Below are positions 14,455 to 15,406 of a stretch of 15,406 nt of DNA, piece by piece (position 1 is the first letter of the stretch; every line of letters starts with the position of its first letter). The notes beneath the pieces were generated by a model, which saw only the letters and a list, made by a program, of their open reading frames with translations, ran no database searches and had not been told where the DNA came from. Source of the DNA: Archangiaceae bacterium (GTDB lineage Bacteria > Myxococcota > Myxococcia > Myxococcales > Myxococcaceae); contig JAHFDQ010000070.1 of the NCBI GenBank assembly GCA_023248915.1, positions 1 to 15,406 of the forward strand, given 5' to 3'. Made by a program: the position numbers and the translations under genes.

Positions 14455-15406
14455 ATGAGGGGAACCCTGCTGCTGGGTGTAACCGCTGTTTTCTGCCTCG
14501 CCTCGGCCGCGCGCGCCGAACCCGTGCCGGCGGCACCCTCGGCCCCCGCGGCGACAACTCCCGCGGCGGCAACCCCCGCGGCTCCGGCAACCCCCGCGGC
14601 GGGAGCCGCCCTCGGGCTGGCCGACATGCGCAGCCTCATCTGGAGCAAGTTCGACTACGACCAGAACTACTTCAGCCACATCGTCACGCTGAAGTCGCAG
14701 GGGCGCGTCTACAAGGACATGTCGGCCGAAGAATTCTCGTCCGAGGTCAAGCGGGCGCAGACCAACCTGCCGGTGCTCGAGGCGCTGCTGCTGCAGAAGT
14801 CGGCCTACGCGAAGGGCCAGGCGCTCGCCTTGCCCAAGAACGACGAGTCGCACCGGGTGTACGCCAACCTGGCCGCGATGCTCAGCATGATTCAGCACGC
14901 CGAGTCTGGCCGCTTCAAGGACGTGCTCGACGCGGGGCAGAAGGTGGTCATCAAGGACAAGAAGAACCTGGGCCTCGTCCGCGCCGACGACTCGAAGTAC
15001 TACCTCGCCCTCTACCGCGAGTACTTCTACATGATGGCCGTCGCCAACTACCGGCTCGAGCGCGACGGCGAGGCGGTGAAGTGGCTGGCGCGCATCGAGG
15101 CCGACGCCGACGTGCAGAAGCTGAAGAAGGACATCTCGGCCGAGGCGCCGAAGGCGGCCGACCCCAAGGCCGAACGGCTGGCCGCCCTGCGCACCCTGGC
15201 GGTGGCGGTGGTGCCGTTCTCGGCGGTAGGTCCCCCCGGCGACCTCGAGTGGGTGGCGGGAGGCCTCCCCGAGGTGCTGGCCAACGACCTGGTGCAGCAC
15301 ACGGACCTGTTGGTGGTCGAGCGGTCGCACATCGGCAGCGTGCTGAAGGAGGTGGGGCTGTCCCAGGCGGGCATCACCGACGAGGCGGCGGCCAAGCGGG
15401 TCGGCG
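14455..15406 (+). CDS. Exported protein with helical TPR-like region and CsgG/FlgO/TolB-N-like domain (partial, C-terminus beyond window)
   Basis: The ATG at 14455, behind AGGAGG, opens 317 codons that run off the right edge. Residues 1-21 (MRGTLLLGVTAVFCLASAARA) are a signal peptide with A-R-A before the likely cut. A Pro/Ala/Thr-rich linker follows at about 22-52. Residues about 55-240 are helical; a stretch around YREYFYMMAVANYRLERDGEAVKWL resembles a TPR hairpin (broken here as YREYFYMMAVANY and RLERDGEAVKWL). From residue 247 the sequence TLAVAVVPFSAV, then WVAGGLPEVLANDL, then LLVVERSHIGSVL and the beginning of an 'E.gL...G..d...A..vG' motif match the start of the CsgG/FlgO/TolB-N-like fold, found in curli secretion (CsgG), flagellar FlgO and related periplasmic lipoprotein proteins. 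A plain Sec signal without a lipobox Cys is seen, so it is probably periplasmic or outer-membrane associated. Partner and function are unknown. Confidence 0.8.
   Translation, partial: MRGTLLLGVTAVFCLASAARAEPVPAAPSAPAATTPAAATPAAPATPAAGAALGLADMRSLIWSKFDYDQNYFSHIVTLKSQGRVYKDMSAEEFSSEVKRAQTNLPVLEALLLQKSAYAKGQALALPKNDESHRVYANLAAMLSMIQHAESGRFKDVLDAGQKVVIKDKKNLGLVRADDSKYYLALYREYFYMMAVANYRLERDGEAVKWLARIEADADVQKLKKDISAEAPKAADPKAERLAALRTLAVAVVPFSAVGPPGDLEWVAGGLPEVLANDLVQHTDLLVVERSHIGSVLKEVGLSQAGITDEAAAKRVG
14542..14602 (+). repeat. Low-complexity Pro/Ala/Thr linker repeat in the CsgG-like gene
   Basis: After the signal peptide the DNA carries imperfect copies of a 15-18 bp unit, ACYCCCGCGGCNGCA-like, coding TPAAA / TPAAPA / TPAAG. 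This gives a flexible Pro/Ala/Thr spacer between the signal peptide and the helical region. Such linkers are common after export signals. The copy number could vary between strains by slippage, always in multiples of three when whole units change. Confidence 0.6.

Noticed and set aside
11029..15330. 1433-codon open frame on the minus strand
   Set aside because: It lies antisense to both the array end and the CsgG-like gene, its product is Arg/Gly/His-rich without domains or a signal, and it is the usual by-product of high third-position GC on the coding strand.

Overview
This GC-rich window has few non-coding gaps, and almost all of it is coding. It carries one giant gene flanked by two genes cut by the window edges. 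The giant protein ends in a Cys / hydrophobic helix / Arg-cluster tail of the MYXO-CTERM type. It also carries PKD and Ig-like repeats typical of very large myxobacterial surface proteins. I therefore infer a member of the Myxococcota (Deltaproteobacteria in the older sense); the sequence does not resolve the genus. No tRNA, rRNA, insertion sequence, CRISPR array or phage gene was seen.

Layout. (1) Minus strand, 701 down to the left edge: the N-terminal 233 codons of an exported, probably outer-membrane beta-barrel protein starting at a TTG. (2) 702-885: a 184-bp divergent intergenic region with a tandem CCTATAGT repeat. (3) Plus strand, 886-14295: one uninterrupted 4469-aa reading frame. In order it holds a lipoprotein signal, an N-terminal RHS/DNRLRE-associated module, an IPT/TIG domain, two MAM-like jelly-roll domains each followed by a beta-helix-like stretch, an Ig-like array B0-(A-B)x10-B11 with a period of about 636 bp, two further Ig-like domains, two dystroglycan/cadherin-like domains flanking three PKD-like domains, and the MYXO-CTERM-like tail. 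(4) 14296-14454: an intergenic region with a candidate extended -10 promoter, a perfect 10-bp palindrome and a strong ribosome binding site. (5) Plus strand, 14455 to the right edge: an exported protein with a Pro/Ala/Thr linker, a helical TPR-like region and the start of a CsgG/FlgO/TolB-N-like domain.

All three products look exported: a beta-barrel, a very long fibre-like protein and a periplasmic or lipid-facing CsgG-like protein. The giant protein is most simply read as a cell-surface stalk or adhesin. A functional link among the three genes is inferred from position alone. The most interesting signals are the alternation of Cys-bearing and Cys-free Ig-like domains, the higher-order duplication history readable in the array, the coexistence of an N-terminal lipobox and a C-terminal MYXO-CTERM-like tail, and a shift in codon use between the N-terminal modules and the array.
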